From assembly GCA_050247255.1 (NCBI GenBank), contig JBFWUM010000003.1:1-64000 (forward strand): 64,000 nt of DNA. Direction: 5' to 3'. Each line of letters begins with the position of its first letter. The first letter of the stretch is position 1. Under the pieces are notes generated by a model that was given only the letters and a program-made list of their open reading frames with translations, did not search any database and was not told the DNA's origin. A program made the translations under genes and the position numbers. This DNA comes from JBFWUM01 sp050247255. GTDB lineage: Bacteria; Acidobacteriota; Vicinamibacteria; Vicinamibacterales; UBA2999. Shown piece after piece: positions 21,203 to 29,060 of the stretch.

Positions 21203-22177
21203 TTACGGCGCCGCGACGGCCAGGGTCGCGGTCGCGGTGTCGGTCCGGCCGAGCGCGTCGCGAATGGTCAGCGTGACGGTGTAGGTCCGCGACGTCGCCA
21301 GCGTCGGGTAGACGTTGGTGGCCGTCGAACCAGTGCCGGTATCGCCGTCGCCGAAGTCCCACGTGTACTCGGCGATCTCGACCCCATCCGGCGTCGTCGA
21401 GCTGACGCCGCTGAAGATGACCGTCTCGCCGCCGCGCGGGTTGGTCGGCGACATCGTAATCGTGGCCGTGATCTCGGCGGCCGCGCCGACGGTCACGGTT
21501 TGCGACGTCTCGGCGCTGACCCCGCCGGAGCTGGTGACGGTCAGCGTCACGCGGAAGTTGCCCTGCGACTCGAACCGGTGCGACGCCGTGCGGCCGTTCC
21601 CCGTCGCGCCGTCGCCGAAGTTCCAGGCGTAGGTGCAGTCGCTCAGGCATGCCGTGCTGCCCACGGTGGTCGCCGAGGCATCGAACTGCACCAGGTCGAA
21701 CCGCGCCGGTTCCTCGGGCGTGAAGGTGAACGACGGTGTCGGCAGCGTCGGGCCGCTCAGTGCGACGACGACCTGGTGGGTCGTGGCGGTGTCGAAGTTG
21801 GTGCCGACCGGCGTTGCCGTCACGGTGATCGACGTCAGCGACGAGTTGAGTGGCGGCGCGACGAGCCCGAACGTGGCAACGCCGTTGGCGTCGGTCGTGA
21901 CCTCGGTGGCTGTCAGGGTGCCGCCTGACGTGCCGATCGCGATCGCGCGGTTGGCCAGCGGCTCGCCGGCCGGGCCGCGCAGCCGGACGTTGATCTCGGC
22001 CATCGACTGCCCGTCGCGCCGGAGCACGTCGGGAGACGCCGAGAGGGCCACCGACACGCCAAGCCCCGACGGCCCGATCAGATCAGGAGCTTCCTGCTTG
22101 GCGATCTGGCAGCCGGCCATGGCGAGGGCGGCGAGCAGCGCCGCGACACGCGGCAGTGTCGTGATGGGCATGGTCAC
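21203..22177 (-). CDS. lipoprotein with Ig-like and two PKD domains
   Basis: 324 residues. The signal peptide ends in a lipobox (AMAGC, Cys at about 22). A Big-1-like domain (about 40-140, with DGQSMAEINVRLRGPAGEP and TTDANGVATFGLV) is followed by two PKD domains (about 145-230 and 235-324) carrying the YAWNFGDG and YTWDFGDG motifs. Such domains form extended adhesive or spacer modules on the cell surface. It follows pilQ and another lipoprotein in the same operon, which suggests a surface component linked to type IV pili. Start and stop are 1 base from neighbouring coding sequence. Confidence 0.82.
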   Translation of the reverse strand: MTMPITTLPRVAALLAALAMAGCQIAKQEAPDLIGPSGLGVSVALSASPDVLRRDGQSMAEINVRLRGPAGEPLANRAIAIGTSGGTLTATEVTTDANGVATFGLVAPPLNSSLTSITVTATPVGTNFDTATTHQVVVALSGPTLPTPSFTFTPEEPARFDLVQFDASATTVGSTACLSDCTYAWNFGDGATGNGRTASHRFESQGNFRVTLTVTSSGGVSAETSQTVTVGAAAEITATITMSPTNPRGGETVIFSGVSSTTPDGVEIAEYTWDFGDGDTGTGSTATNVYPTLATSRTYTVTLTIRDALGRTDTATATLAVAAP

Positions 22178-22807
22178 CTACTCCGGGTCGCCCCAGTTAC
22201 CAAACGTGATGCCGATCGACCCGGAGACGGTCACCGCATTGCCGGCGAGGTCCTCACCGAAGAAGGTGACCTCCGCGATCGTGGCGATGAAGTCGGGCGA
22301 GTTGACCAGGTTGCGCAGCGGCGCCTCTTCCTTCGCGCTCGTGCGCACCAGCAGGAACGCCGCCTCGGCGCTGCCGTCGTTCGGCACCGTGAAGGTGACC
22401 CCCGAGTCGAAGGTGTACGGCACGTCCACTCCCTCGGTGTTGCGGCCGTCGGTGCGCTGGTAGCGCACGCGGTAGCGGGTGAACGTCACCTGGTTGAGCG
22501 CCGAAGGGGCTGCGGCATTGCCGGGCGCGCCCGGGTCGCGCAGCACCAGCCGCATCGTCACGCGGCCGTTGTCGGCGAAGATCGTCGGCACCCGCACCTG
22601 CTGGCCGTCGATGGTGCGTTCGACGAGCGTGAGCACGTCCGACGCGAGCGTGCCGCCGAACTCGTCGGGCTCCGCCCCCGAGGCGCCTTCGAGCGCCGAG
22701 ATCACGACCTGCACGGGCGCGCGCCCCTGGCTCACGTCGCCGCACCCCGCGCCGGCCGCTGCCAGCAGCAGCGCTGCGGCGGTCACCAGCTTCATCCTGT
22801 TGGTCAC
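22178..22807 (-). CDS. lipoprotein of the pilus operon, function unknown
   Basis: 209-residue lipoprotein: basic N-terminus, hydrophobic stretch and AGAGCGD lipobox (Cys about 22). The mature part is beta-rich with no recognised family. Segments such as VTFTRYRVRYQRTDGRNTEG and the glycine-rich C-terminus suggest an Ig-like fold. It starts 12 bases after pilQ and ends 1 base before the PKD lipoprotein. A pilotin-like role for the PilQ secretin is possible, but nothing in the sequence proves it. Confidence 0.62.
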   Translation of the reverse strand: MTNRMKLVTAAALLLAAAGAGCGDVSQGRAPVQVVISALEGASGAEPDEFGGTLASDVLTLVERTIDGQQVRVPTIFADNGRVTMRLVLRDPGAPGNAAAPSALNQVTFTRYRVRYQRTDGRNTEGVDVPYTFDSGVTFTVPNDGSAEAAFLLVRTSAKEEAPLRNLVNSPDFIATIAEVTFFGEDLAGNAVTVSGSIGITFGNWGDPE

Positions 22808-22819
22808 TGGCGTCCTCTC

Positions 22820-25027
22820 CTACAGCCTCATGATCCGTGGCGTGATGAAGATCAGCAGCTCACGGCTCTCGTCGGTAATGGCATCGCGCCGGAACAGCCA
22901 GCCGAGCAGCGGCAGCCGGTAGAGACCGGGCGTCCGGTCCTGGCTCGCCTGCTCGCGGCTGACGTAGATGCCGCCGATCACCGTCGTGTCGCCGTCGGCG
23001 ACCAGCACCTGCGTCACCGCGCGCTGCGTGTCGATCGGCGGGATGTTGTTGATCGAGCGGCTGAAATCCGGCGACGCGTTCTCGACGGCGATGCGCATGA
23101 TCACCGTGTCGGAGGCGGTGATTTGCGGCGTCACCCGCAGCGTCAGCGCCGCGTCGCGGAAGGTCACCGTGACGGTGTTGTTCGCCACCGTCTGGATGGG
23201 AATCTGCACGCCCTGGGTGATCTCGGCCTCGACGTTGTTCTGGGTCGCCACGCGCGGCGTGGAGAGCAGTCGTCCCTGGCCCTGCCGCTCGAGCGCCGAG
23301 AGCGCGACGTCGAGATTGAACGCGCCGTTCACCGAGCCCAGGGCCAGGCCGACCGCCGTGGACGCGGCGTCGACACCGAGGTCCACCGCCGTGCCGGCGG
23401 CGTCGAACTGCGGGTCCGGGGCGTTGGCGCCCTGGTTCGCGCCGGTGCGGCCGCCGATCGAACCCTGGTTGGGGAAGCCGAACGGCAGCGTGTTGCCGAG
23501 CGCGGCATCCGCGCGGCCGTTGAAGCCCCACTGCACGCCGAGGTTGCGCGCGAACTCGCGCGTCGTCTGCACGATGCGCGCTTCGATCTCGACCTGCGGC
23601 TGCGGCTGGTCGAGCGTCGTCAGCAGCCCCGCGGCGCGGTCGAGCCGCTCCTGCAGGTCGGTGATGATGATGGTGTTGGTGCGCGCGTCGGTCTGGATGG
23701 AGCCGCGCTGCGACAGGACCGTGGACGTCAGCAGCGTCCGCAGGTCCTCGGCGCGCGCGTAGCTCAGCGACCGCGTCATCGTCACCAGCTCCCCGGCCAG
23801 CGCCTGCGCCTCCGCCAGCTTCTGCCGCTCCTGCTCCTCCGCCGCCAGCGTCTGCAGCGGCGCCACGCGAACGATGGTGCCGTCGACGATGTAGCCGAGG
23901 CGATTGGCGCGCAGGATGATGTCGAGCGCCTGGTCCCACGGCACGTCGCGCAAGGCCACGTCGACCGTTCCCTGGATGGCCGGGTCGATGACGATGTTGA
24001 GGCCGCTGATCTCGGCGAAGGTGCGCAGCACGGCGCGCAGGTCAGCGCCCTGGAAGTCGAGGCTCACCGGCGCCCCGGTATAGCGCGTCCCCTGCGGCGT
24101 CCCCAGCCCCTGCGCGAGCGTTCCGCCCTGCACGGCGGGGGCCGGTGCCTGCGGGGCCGGCGCGGGCGCGGCCGCAGGCGCCGGCGCCTGCGCCTGCGCC
24201 GGTACGACCGGGGCTCGCAGGGCCGCGATCGGATCCTGCACCGGCTCGTCGAAGACGACGGTGAGGTCCTGCCCATCGGCCGACGGCTCCACGCGGTAGG
24301 TCGCCGCGCGCGTCAGCTCCATCTGCACCCGGGTCACCAGCGGGGCCGAGGGGTTGAGGCCGATGCGCACCTGCTCGACCGGCCCCTGGTTGACCGCGGT
24401 GGTCGTCGGCAGCGACGAGGTGACGTTCGGCAGGTCGATGATCAGGCGGCGCGGGCCGCTCTTCGGCTCCTCGATGGCGCTCGCCACCAGCCGCCCCGTG
24501 CCGTAGAGCGTGACCGCGGTGACCGCGCCGCGCGCACTCACGCGCAGGTCGCGAATGGCGCTGGCCGGCCCAATCGCGCCAATGACGCCGCGGTTGACCG
24601 GGGTGTCGACGCGGTCGGTCTCGATAAAGATGACGTTGCGGGCGCTGCGGACGCGCGGCCGCACCGCGTGGGTGAGCGAGAGGCGAACGCGTGTCACCGG
24701 CACCCCGTCGATGCCATTGCCGGCCTCGACCTCGACGCTGGAGACCGGGCTCTTCGGGTCGGCGGCGAAGTCATCGGCATAGCCGGACGCGGCCACGTCG
24801 CGCAGCTCGACGACGAACGTGCGCGGGTCGGGCTGCGACGCCACGTAGGGCACCGGGTCGGTCGCCTCGATGCTGATGACGGCGGTCCGGTCGTCGAGCC
24901 GCGACGCGATCTTGGTGAGCAGCGCCGGGTCGGCGGCGCTGCCCGCGAGGAGCGTCACGCTCAGGGCTGCGGCCAGGCACGCGGCCGAAAGGAACACGAG
25001 GGGGGGACGAGCGCGATACTCCATCAC
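22820..25027 (-). CDS. pilQ: type IV pilus secretin PilQ
   Basis: Outer-membrane channel for the type IV pilus. 735 residues in order: signal peptide (to about 32), AMIN domains (about 38-130 and 165-275) that bind peptidoglycan, a Pro/Ala linker (about 278-310), an STN domain (about 330-390, SLDFQGADLRAVLRTFAEISGLN), a secretin N1 domain (about 415-490), and the secretin barrel domain ending TPGLYRLPLLGWLFRRDAIT and LLIFITPRIMRL. Start is GTG 25027 or ATG 25024; the stop of pilP overlaps both. Last of the pilMNOPQ genes. Confidence 0.95.
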   Translation of the reverse strand: MMEYRARPPLVFLSAACLAAALSVTLLAGSAADPALLTKIASRLDDRTAVISIEATDPVPYVASQPDPRTFVVELRDVAASGYADDFAADPKSPVSSVEVEAGNGIDGVPVTRVRLSLTHAVRPRVRSARNVIFIETDRVDTPVNRGVIGAIGPASAIRDLRVSARGAVTAVTLYGTGRLVASAIEEPKSGPRRLIIDLPNVTSSLPTTTAVNQGPVEQVRIGLNPSAPLVTRVQMELTRAATYRVEPSADGQDLTVVFDEPVQDPIAALRAPVVPAQAQAPAPAAAPAPAPQAPAPAVQGGTLAQGLGTPQGTRYTGAPVSLDFQGADLRAVLRTFAEISGLNIVIDPAIQGTVDVALRDVPWDQALDIILRANRLGYIVDGTIVRVAPLQTLAAEEQERQKLAEAQALAGELVTMTRSLSYARAEDLRTLLTSTVLSQRGSIQTDARTNTIIITDLQERLDRAAGLLTTLDQPQPQVEIEARIVQTTREFARNLGVQWGFNGRADAALGNTLPFGFPNQGSIGGRTGANQGANAPDPQFDAAGTAVDLGVDAASTAVGLALGSVNGAFNLDVALSALERQGQGRLLSTPRVATQNNVEAEITQGVQIPIQTVANNTVTVTFRDAALTLRVTPQITASDTVIMRIAVENASPDFSRSINNIPPIDTQRAVTQVLVADGDTTVIGGIYVSREQASQDRTPGLYRLPLLGWLFRRDAITDESRELLIFITPRIMRL

Positions 25028-25491
25028 TGGGCCTCTTGGGTCTGCCGGAGCACCTTCCGCACCTCACGCTGCTTCTCCAGCGAGAGGGGATCGTTGACCT
25101 GTTGCAGGAACACCACCGCGTCCTCCGTGATGCTGCGCACGACGCCGTCGAACAACGTTTCGCCCTGGCGCACGATGTAGGTCCGCCCATCCGCACCCTG
25201 CAGGACGGCGACAAGTCCATTGCGGCTGGCGACAATGCCGCGCACGGACACTTCCGAGACGAGCAGCCCGGCAATCCCGGGCGGGCGCACCGCGTCGCCG
25301 CGCTGCGGATCGGCGCCACGCCGCAGGAGGCTGACGAACGGATCGCGCCGCCCTTCCGGGTTGTAGGTGAAACCCTGTACTGCTGGTGCCTGGGGCGGCG
25401 CCGGAGGCGCCGTCGGTGCCTGGGGTTGCTGGGCGAACGCCGACGCAGCCGCCAATGCCAGGCCGATCACAGCGAGGAGCACGCGCATCAT
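25024..25491 (-). CDS. pilP: type IV pilus assembly protein PilP
   Basis: 155-residue inner-membrane lipoprotein-like subunit linking the PilMNO complex to the PilQ secretin. A signal sequence (residues 1-20) is followed by a Pro/Gln-rich stretch and the PilP motif NPEGRRDPFVSLL, then the small beta domain with GIVASRNGLVAVLQGADGRTYIV and GVVRSITEDAVVFLQ. No lipobox cysteine is present, unlike the PilP of Pseudomonas. Two adjacent ATG codons (25491, 25488) could start it; the first overlaps the pilO stop. Confidence 0.9.
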   Translation of the reverse strand: MMRVLLAVIGLALAAASAFAQQPQAPTAPPAPPQAPAVQGFTYNPEGRRDPFVSLLRRGADPQRGDAVRPPGIAGLLVSEVSVRGIVASRNGLVAVLQGADGRTYIVRQGETLFDGVVRSITEDAVVFLQQVNDPLSLEKQREVRKVLRQTQEAQ

Positions 25492-26096
25492 TCGGCGCCT
25501 CCTGGTGCGGGCGCCGCAGGCGCGGCCGGCGCGGCGGGCGGCTCGGTCATGACGAACGTCATGGCTGTCGCCTCCGCGGTGATCGTGCCGGCCGCCGTCT
25601 GCTGTTCCCGGGCGCGGATGGTGATGCCGGTCACGTTGATGATGCGCGGGAACTTGCTCACCCGCTCGAGGAACGCCCCCAGGTTGTGGTAGGTCCCCTC
25701 GACCTGCAGCCCGATCGGCCATTCGACGTAGACCTGCCGGTTGGTGACCGCCTGCGGCGTGAAGCCGCGGATGGCCAGGTTGGACTGGGTGGCCATCGCC
25801 TGGATCCGCCGGAGCAGATCGGCGACGTCCTTGTCCTCCGGCAGCCGCTGCCGCAGCTGCTCGAGCTGCGCTTCGCGGGCGGCGATGTCGCGGCGAATCT
25901 CGGGCAGGCGCTGGGCGTTGCGCAGCCCGTTGTCGATCTGGGCGCGCACCTGCGCCAGCTGCGCCTGCCGCTGCGTGATGCTGTCGCGCATCGGCTGGGC
26001 GTAATAGGTGTAGAAGACGAACGCGCCCGCCAGCCCGATCAGGATGAAGGCGCCGATCTGCCCGTACCACGGGAGCTTGTTGAGCGTCAGGTTCAC
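25488..26096 (-). CDS. pilO: type IV pilus assembly protein PilO
   Basis: 202-residue bitopic protein of the inner-membrane alignment complex, partner of PilN. A short cytoplasmic start (NLTLNKLPWYGQ) leads to a transmembrane helix (about 15-31), a periplasmic coiled coil (about 38-90, rich in Gln/Arg) and a ferredoxin-like domain (about 100-185) with VEWPIGLQVEGTYHNLGAFLERVSKFPRI split across strands and helix. The tail is Ala/Pro-rich. It overlaps pilN and pilP by ATGA-type junctions. Confidence 0.92.
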   Translation of the reverse strand: MNLTLNKLPWYGQIGAFILIGLAGAFVFYTYYAQPMRDSITQRQAQLAQVRAQIDNGLRNAQRLPEIRRDIAAREAQLEQLRQRLPEDKDVADLLRRIQAMATQSNLAIRGFTPQAVTNRQVYVEWPIGLQVEGTYHNLGAFLERVSKFPRIINVTGITIRAREQQTAAGTITAEATAMTFVMTEPPAAPAAPAAPAPGGAE

Positions 26097-26725
26097 GGCG
26101 TCGCTCCCGGGCTCGCCGTCGCCGGCGCCACGGTCCCAGGCGGCGGCGCAATGCGTGCCTGGACGGTGAACCGGATCACGTCGACGCTGCCGGCGTTGGC
26201 GGACGCTCCGGCCAGCGTGGCGGGCTCGACCTGGCTGCTGACGATCTCAATCGGCTTGAGCAGCAGCGGGCTCGTGCCAAGGTTGCCGACGAAGTCGGAG
26301 ACGCTGATGAGCGTCGTGCTCTGCCCCTGGATCGTCACCTGGTCATTGACCTGCGACATCTCCGTCAGCCAGAGCATGTCCGGCAGGCTGCGGCTGACGT
26401 GATCGAGGAGCTGCACCGGCGTGTTCTGGCCGCGCTGCAGCTGCTCGATCAGCGCCACGCGCTGCTGCACCTGCTGCTGCCGCTGCTCCGCCTGCTGGAC
26501 CTCGTTCAGCACCGACTGCAGCCGCGCCACTTCCTGCTGCGCCGTGGCCAGGTCGGCGTCGACCTGCGCCGACTCCTGCCCGAGCGACCAGTACCACCAG
26601 CCAAGGGCGGCGACGGTCAGCACCAGGATCAGCGTGCAGGCAAGCGTCAGCTGGCGGCCGAGATCGAACGCGACCGCGCGCGTCTTCTTCTGCCGCTCGC
26701 CGCCGAGCAGGTTGATGCGAATCAT
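26093..26725 (-). CDS. pilN: type IV pilus assembly protein PilN
   Basis: 210-residue bitopic protein. The start IRINLLGGE is the conserved PilN motif that docks into PilM in the cytoplasm. A transmembrane helix (about 27-47), a coiled coil (about 50-100) and a periplasmic alpha/beta domain follow. The ATG at 26725 was chosen for this motif; it overlaps the end of pilM by 4 bases. Sequence upstream in the same frame lies within pilM. Confidence 0.92.
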   Translation of the reverse strand: MIRINLLGGERQKKTRAVAFDLGRQLTLACTLILVLTVAALGWWYWSLGQESAQVDADLATAQQEVARLQSVLNEVQQAEQRQQQVQQRVALIEQLQRGQNTPVQLLDHVSRSLPDMLWLTEMSQVNDQVTIQGQSTTLISVSDFVGNLGTSPLLLKPIEIVSSQVEPATLAGASANAGSVDVIRFTVQARIAPPPGTVAPATASPGATP

Positions 26726-27780
26726 CGGTCGCCCGCCCGCCGCAGCGCGAGGCCGACCGCTACCGCCGCGGTCGCCGCCAGTTCGGGCGACGGCGCCCCG
26801 AGCTTGCGGTCCCACGTGACGGCGCGGAACGGGTCGAACTCCTCCACCGGCGCGCTGAACCGCTCCTGCAGCATCTCGCGGAAGCCGTCGACGCGCGACG
26901 CGCCGCCGCTCAGCATAATCCGGTCGATCTGGTCGGAGGCGGCGGTCGCCTTGAAGAAGTCGAACGTCTTCTGGATCTCGAGCAGGACGTTCTCGGTCAC
27001 CGCGTGCAGGATCGGCTGCGCGTCCTCGAACGTGGCGCCGTCGACGGGAATCCCCTGCTTGACGGCCTCGGCCGCCTCGAACGGCAGGTCGAGCTCCTTC
27101 TGCACCGCTTCGGTGTAGGCATTGCCGCCCATCGAGATGTCGCGGGTGAAGACCGACTGGTCGCCCTGCAGGATGTTGATGTTGATGGCGCTGGCGCCGG
27201 CGTTGAGCAGGACGACAATCCGCCCCGGCTCGAGGCCGTAGTTCACCTCGAACGCGTTCTGCAGCGCGAAGGCGTCGACGTCGACGACCGCCGGCGTGCG
27301 CCCGGCCTGGGCGATCACGCTGGTGTAGTCGCCGATCTTGTCCTTCTTGGCCGCGACCAGCAGCACGTCCATGCTGCCGCGCGACTCGGGGCCGGTGCCG
27401 GCGTCGAGCACCTGGTAGTCGAGGTTGACGTCCTGAATGTCAAAAGGGATGTACTGCTCCGCCTCCCAGTAGATCGATTCATCCAGCTCGGTATCGGTCA
27501 TCACCGGCAGCGTGATCTTCTTGACGATGACGGCGTTGCCCGAGAGCGAGGCGCAGACTTCCTTCGTCTTGAAGGCCTTCTGGCCGTCGAAGAGGCGGCG
27601 GATGGCATCGGTCACCGCCGCGGCGTCGATGATCGCGCCGTCGACGATGGCCTCGGGCGGCACCGGCTCGCTGCCGAAGGCGGCGACACGGAATCCCTTG
27701 CCGGCCGCCTTCAGTTCGACCGCCTTGACTGCGCTCGAGCCGATGTCGAGCCCGACGAGGGCCCTGGGTTTACGAAACAC
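26722..27780 (-). CDS. pilM: type IV pilus assembly ATPase-like protein PilM
   Basis: 352-residue actin-like cytoplasmic protein that anchors the pilus inner-membrane complex. Actin-fold motifs: VGLDIGSSAVKAVEL (phosphate 1), VVLLNAGASAININI (phosphate 2) and RIMLSGGASRVDGF (adenosine). The start is GTG 27780, preceded by AGGAGAGG at ideal spacing. It is the first gene of pilMNOPQ. A sigma-54-like promoter ends about 40 bases upstream of the GTG, and a perfect dyad lies further upstream. Confidence 0.94.
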   Translation of the reverse strand: MFRKPRALVGLDIGSSAVKAVELKAAGKGFRVAAFGSEPVPPEAIVDGAIIDAAAVTDAIRRLFDGQKAFKTKEVCASLSGNAVIVKKITLPVMTDTELDESIYWEAEQYIPFDIQDVNLDYQVLDAGTGPESRGSMDVLLVAAKKDKIGDYTSVIAQAGRTPAVVDVDAFALQNAFEVNYGLEPGRIVVLLNAGASAININILQGDQSVFTRDISMGGNAYTEAVQKELDLPFEAAEAVKQGIPVDGATFEDAQPILHAVTENVLLEIQKTFDFFKATAASDQIDRIMLSGGASRVDGFREMLQERFSAPVEEFDPFRAVTWDRKLGAPSPELAATAAVAVGLALRRAGDR

Positions 27781-27820
27781 TGCCTCTCCTATGGGTGGGC
27801 GAAGCGCCTGCGTAAGCTCG

Positions 27821-27835
27821 GCAATGCACGTACCA
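27821..27835 (-). promoter_or_regulatory. candidate sigma-54 promoter of the pilM operon
   Basis: On the minus strand TGGTACG-TGCA-TTGC matches the -24/-12 consensus TGGCACG-N4-TTGC, with one substitution in the first half and exactly 10 bases between the invariant GG and GC. Transcription would start near 27810, about 30 bases before the pilM GTG. Sigma-54 control is well known for type IV pilin genes; its use for pilMNOPQ here is inferred from sequence. Confidence 0.6.
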
Positions 27836-27888
27836 GCACGGCAGAGCTCGAAACTGGCCGCCAAATCCGTCGGGCGGAGCCGTAGCGC

Positions 27889-27923
27889 GTTACAGATGAG
27901 GCATGGACTTACGCTTCTGTAAC
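27889..27923. promoter_or_regulatory. dyad GTTACAGA-N19-TCTGTAAC, possible enhancer site
   Basis: Perfect 8-base inverted repeat centred about 96 bases upstream of the start predicted for the sigma-54 promoter. That is the usual distance for a site bound by an NtrC-type activator. A stem-loop in a longer transcript is the alternative. The remaining 27924-28042 shows no gene or clear element. Confidence 0.45.
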
Positions 27924-28042
27924 GACACGGCGCACCGGCCGGAGGTCTGGGAACCGTCGAGTCTCTTTATCGGACGATCGGCCCCCGCCTTCACCGGCTG
28001 CGGTACGCCCCCCGAGTTCGGGTCCAAAACCCGGCATCAAAC

Positions 28043-28071
28043 TTGACAATCCCGACAACCGTCCGTATCAT
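28043..28071 (+). promoter_or_regulatory. sigma-70 promoter of the rplM operon
   Basis: TTGACA (28043-28048), 17-base spacer, TATCAT (28066-28071). The -35 and spacing are consensus, and the -10 differs at one important position. Transcription would begin near 28078, about 80 bases ahead of rplM. Confidence 0.75.
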
Positions 28072-28079
28072 CGGGGTTT

Positions 28080-28152
28080 GCGGCTGTAGAAGGCGTAGCC
28101 GCCAGAGGGCCGGCCGGGGCGGAAGTCCTGGCCTCCTGAGTGAAGGACTCCC
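28080..28152 (+). promoter_or_regulatory. structured leader of rplM, possible autoregulatory site
   Basis: Two stems follow the promoter: GCGGCT/AGCCGC (28080-28102) and GGAAGTCCT/AGGACTCCC (28121-28152, one mismatch). The right half of the second contains AGGA, the only ribosome-binding-like sequence before the rplM ATG, so the stem could block translation. L13 leaders that bind their own protein are known in other phyla; this one does not match a leader I can name. Confidence 0.4.
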
Positions 28153-28158
28153 AATTTC

Positions 28159-28590
28159 ATGCGTACGTTCGTAGCAAGCGCGAAGAGCGTTGACAGCCGG
28201 TGGCATGTCATCGATGCCAATGGGCAGGTGCTCGGCCGGGTCGCGACCCTGGCCTCGAAGCTCCTGCAGGGCAAGCACAAGGCGACCTATACCCCATTCA
28301 TCGACACCGGGGACCACGTCGTCATCATCAACGCGGCGGCGGCGAAGCTGACCGGCCGTAAGGAAGACCAGAAGATCTACCGGCGGCACAGCGGCTTCGA
28401 GGGCGGCCTGCGCGAGGAGCGCGCGGTGGACGTCCGGAAGCGGCGACCGACGCGGCTCATGGAAGAGGCCGTGCGCGGCATGCTGCCGAAGACGAAGATG
28501 GGCGATGCGATGTACCGGAAGCTGAAGGTGTACGCCGGGGCTGATCATCCGCACGCCGCTCAGCAACCCAAAACCATCGAGGTCGCGTAA
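28159..28590 (+). CDS. rplM: 50S ribosomal protein L13
   Basis: 143-residue large-subunit protein. Family signatures include WHVIDANGQVLGRVAT, the GKHKATYTPFIDTGDHVVIINA core, and the VRGMLPKTKMGDAMYRKLKVYAG segment near the end. It is the first gene after a strong promoter and is followed after 3 bases by rpsI, the invariable L13-S9 pair. Confidence 0.97.
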   Translation: MRTFVASAKSVDSRWHVIDANGQVLGRVATLASKLLQGKHKATYTPFIDTGDHVVIINAAAAKLTGRKEDQKIYRRHSGFEGGLREERAVDVRKRRPTRLMEEAVRGMLPKTKMGDAMYRKLKVYAGADHPHAAQQPKTIEVA

Positions 28591-28593
28591 ACG

Positions 28594-28989
28594 TTGGCCA
28601 TCACTACCGAGTACTACGCCACGGGCCGCCGCAAGACATCCACGGCCCGCGTCTTCCTTCGCCCCGGCACCGGGGCCATCACCGTCAACCACCGCGAGTT
28701 CGCGAACTACTTCCCCACCGAGATGCTGCGCATGAACGTGCGCCGGCCGTTGGTGCTCACGGAGACGGGCGACAGGTTCGACATCGTCGCCACCGTCGAC
28801 GGCGGCGGCGTGAACAGCCAGTCGGGGGCGGTGCGGCTCGGCATCGCGCGGGCGCTGACCGAGTTCAACGCGGAGCTGCGCAAGGCGCTGAAGAAGGACG
28901 GGCTGCTGACGTCGGATTCGCGGGTCAAGGAACGCAAGAAGTACGGGCTGGCCGGCGCGCGCAAGCGCTTCCAGTTCAGCAAGCGCTAG
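28594..28989 (+). CDS. rpsI: 30S ribosomal protein S9
   Basis: 131-residue small-subunit protein with YYATGRRKTSTARVF at the N-terminus, GGGVNSQSGAVRLGIARAL in the middle, and the C-terminal KKYGLAGARKRFQFSKR tail that reaches the P-site. The start is TTG (28594), 3 bases after the rplM stop, the position that gives the family N-terminus. A pair of hairpins follows. Confidence 0.96.
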   Translation: MAITTEYYATGRRKTSTARVFLRPGTGAITVNHREFANYFPTEMLRMNVRRPLVLTETGDRFDIVATVDGGGVNSQSGAVRLGIARALTEFNAELRKALKKDGLLTSDSRVKERKKYGLAGARKRFQFSKR

Positions 28990-28998
28990 TCGGTTCGA

Positions 28999-29047
28999 CT
29001 TCCGCCTGAAGGCGGAAGCCACTGTAGCTTCCGGCTTCAGCCGGAAG
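28999..29047. repeat. two tetraloop hairpins between rpsI and rpsB
   Basis: CTTCCGCC-TGAA-GGCGGAAG (28999-29018) and CTTCCGGC-TTCA-GCCGGAAG (29028-29047), both perfect 8-bp stems. No T-run follows, so simple termination is unlikely; a processing or stabilising role between S9 and S2 is possible. The rpsB ribosome binding site (AGGAG) lies just after them. Confidence 0.8.
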
Positions 29048-29060
29048 AGAAGGAGCAAAG

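Noticed and set aside
27991..29058. Minus-strand frame opposite rplM/rpsI
   Set aside because: Antisense to two ribosomal protein genes; its RLKPEA-type peptide is a hairpin repeat read on the other strand.
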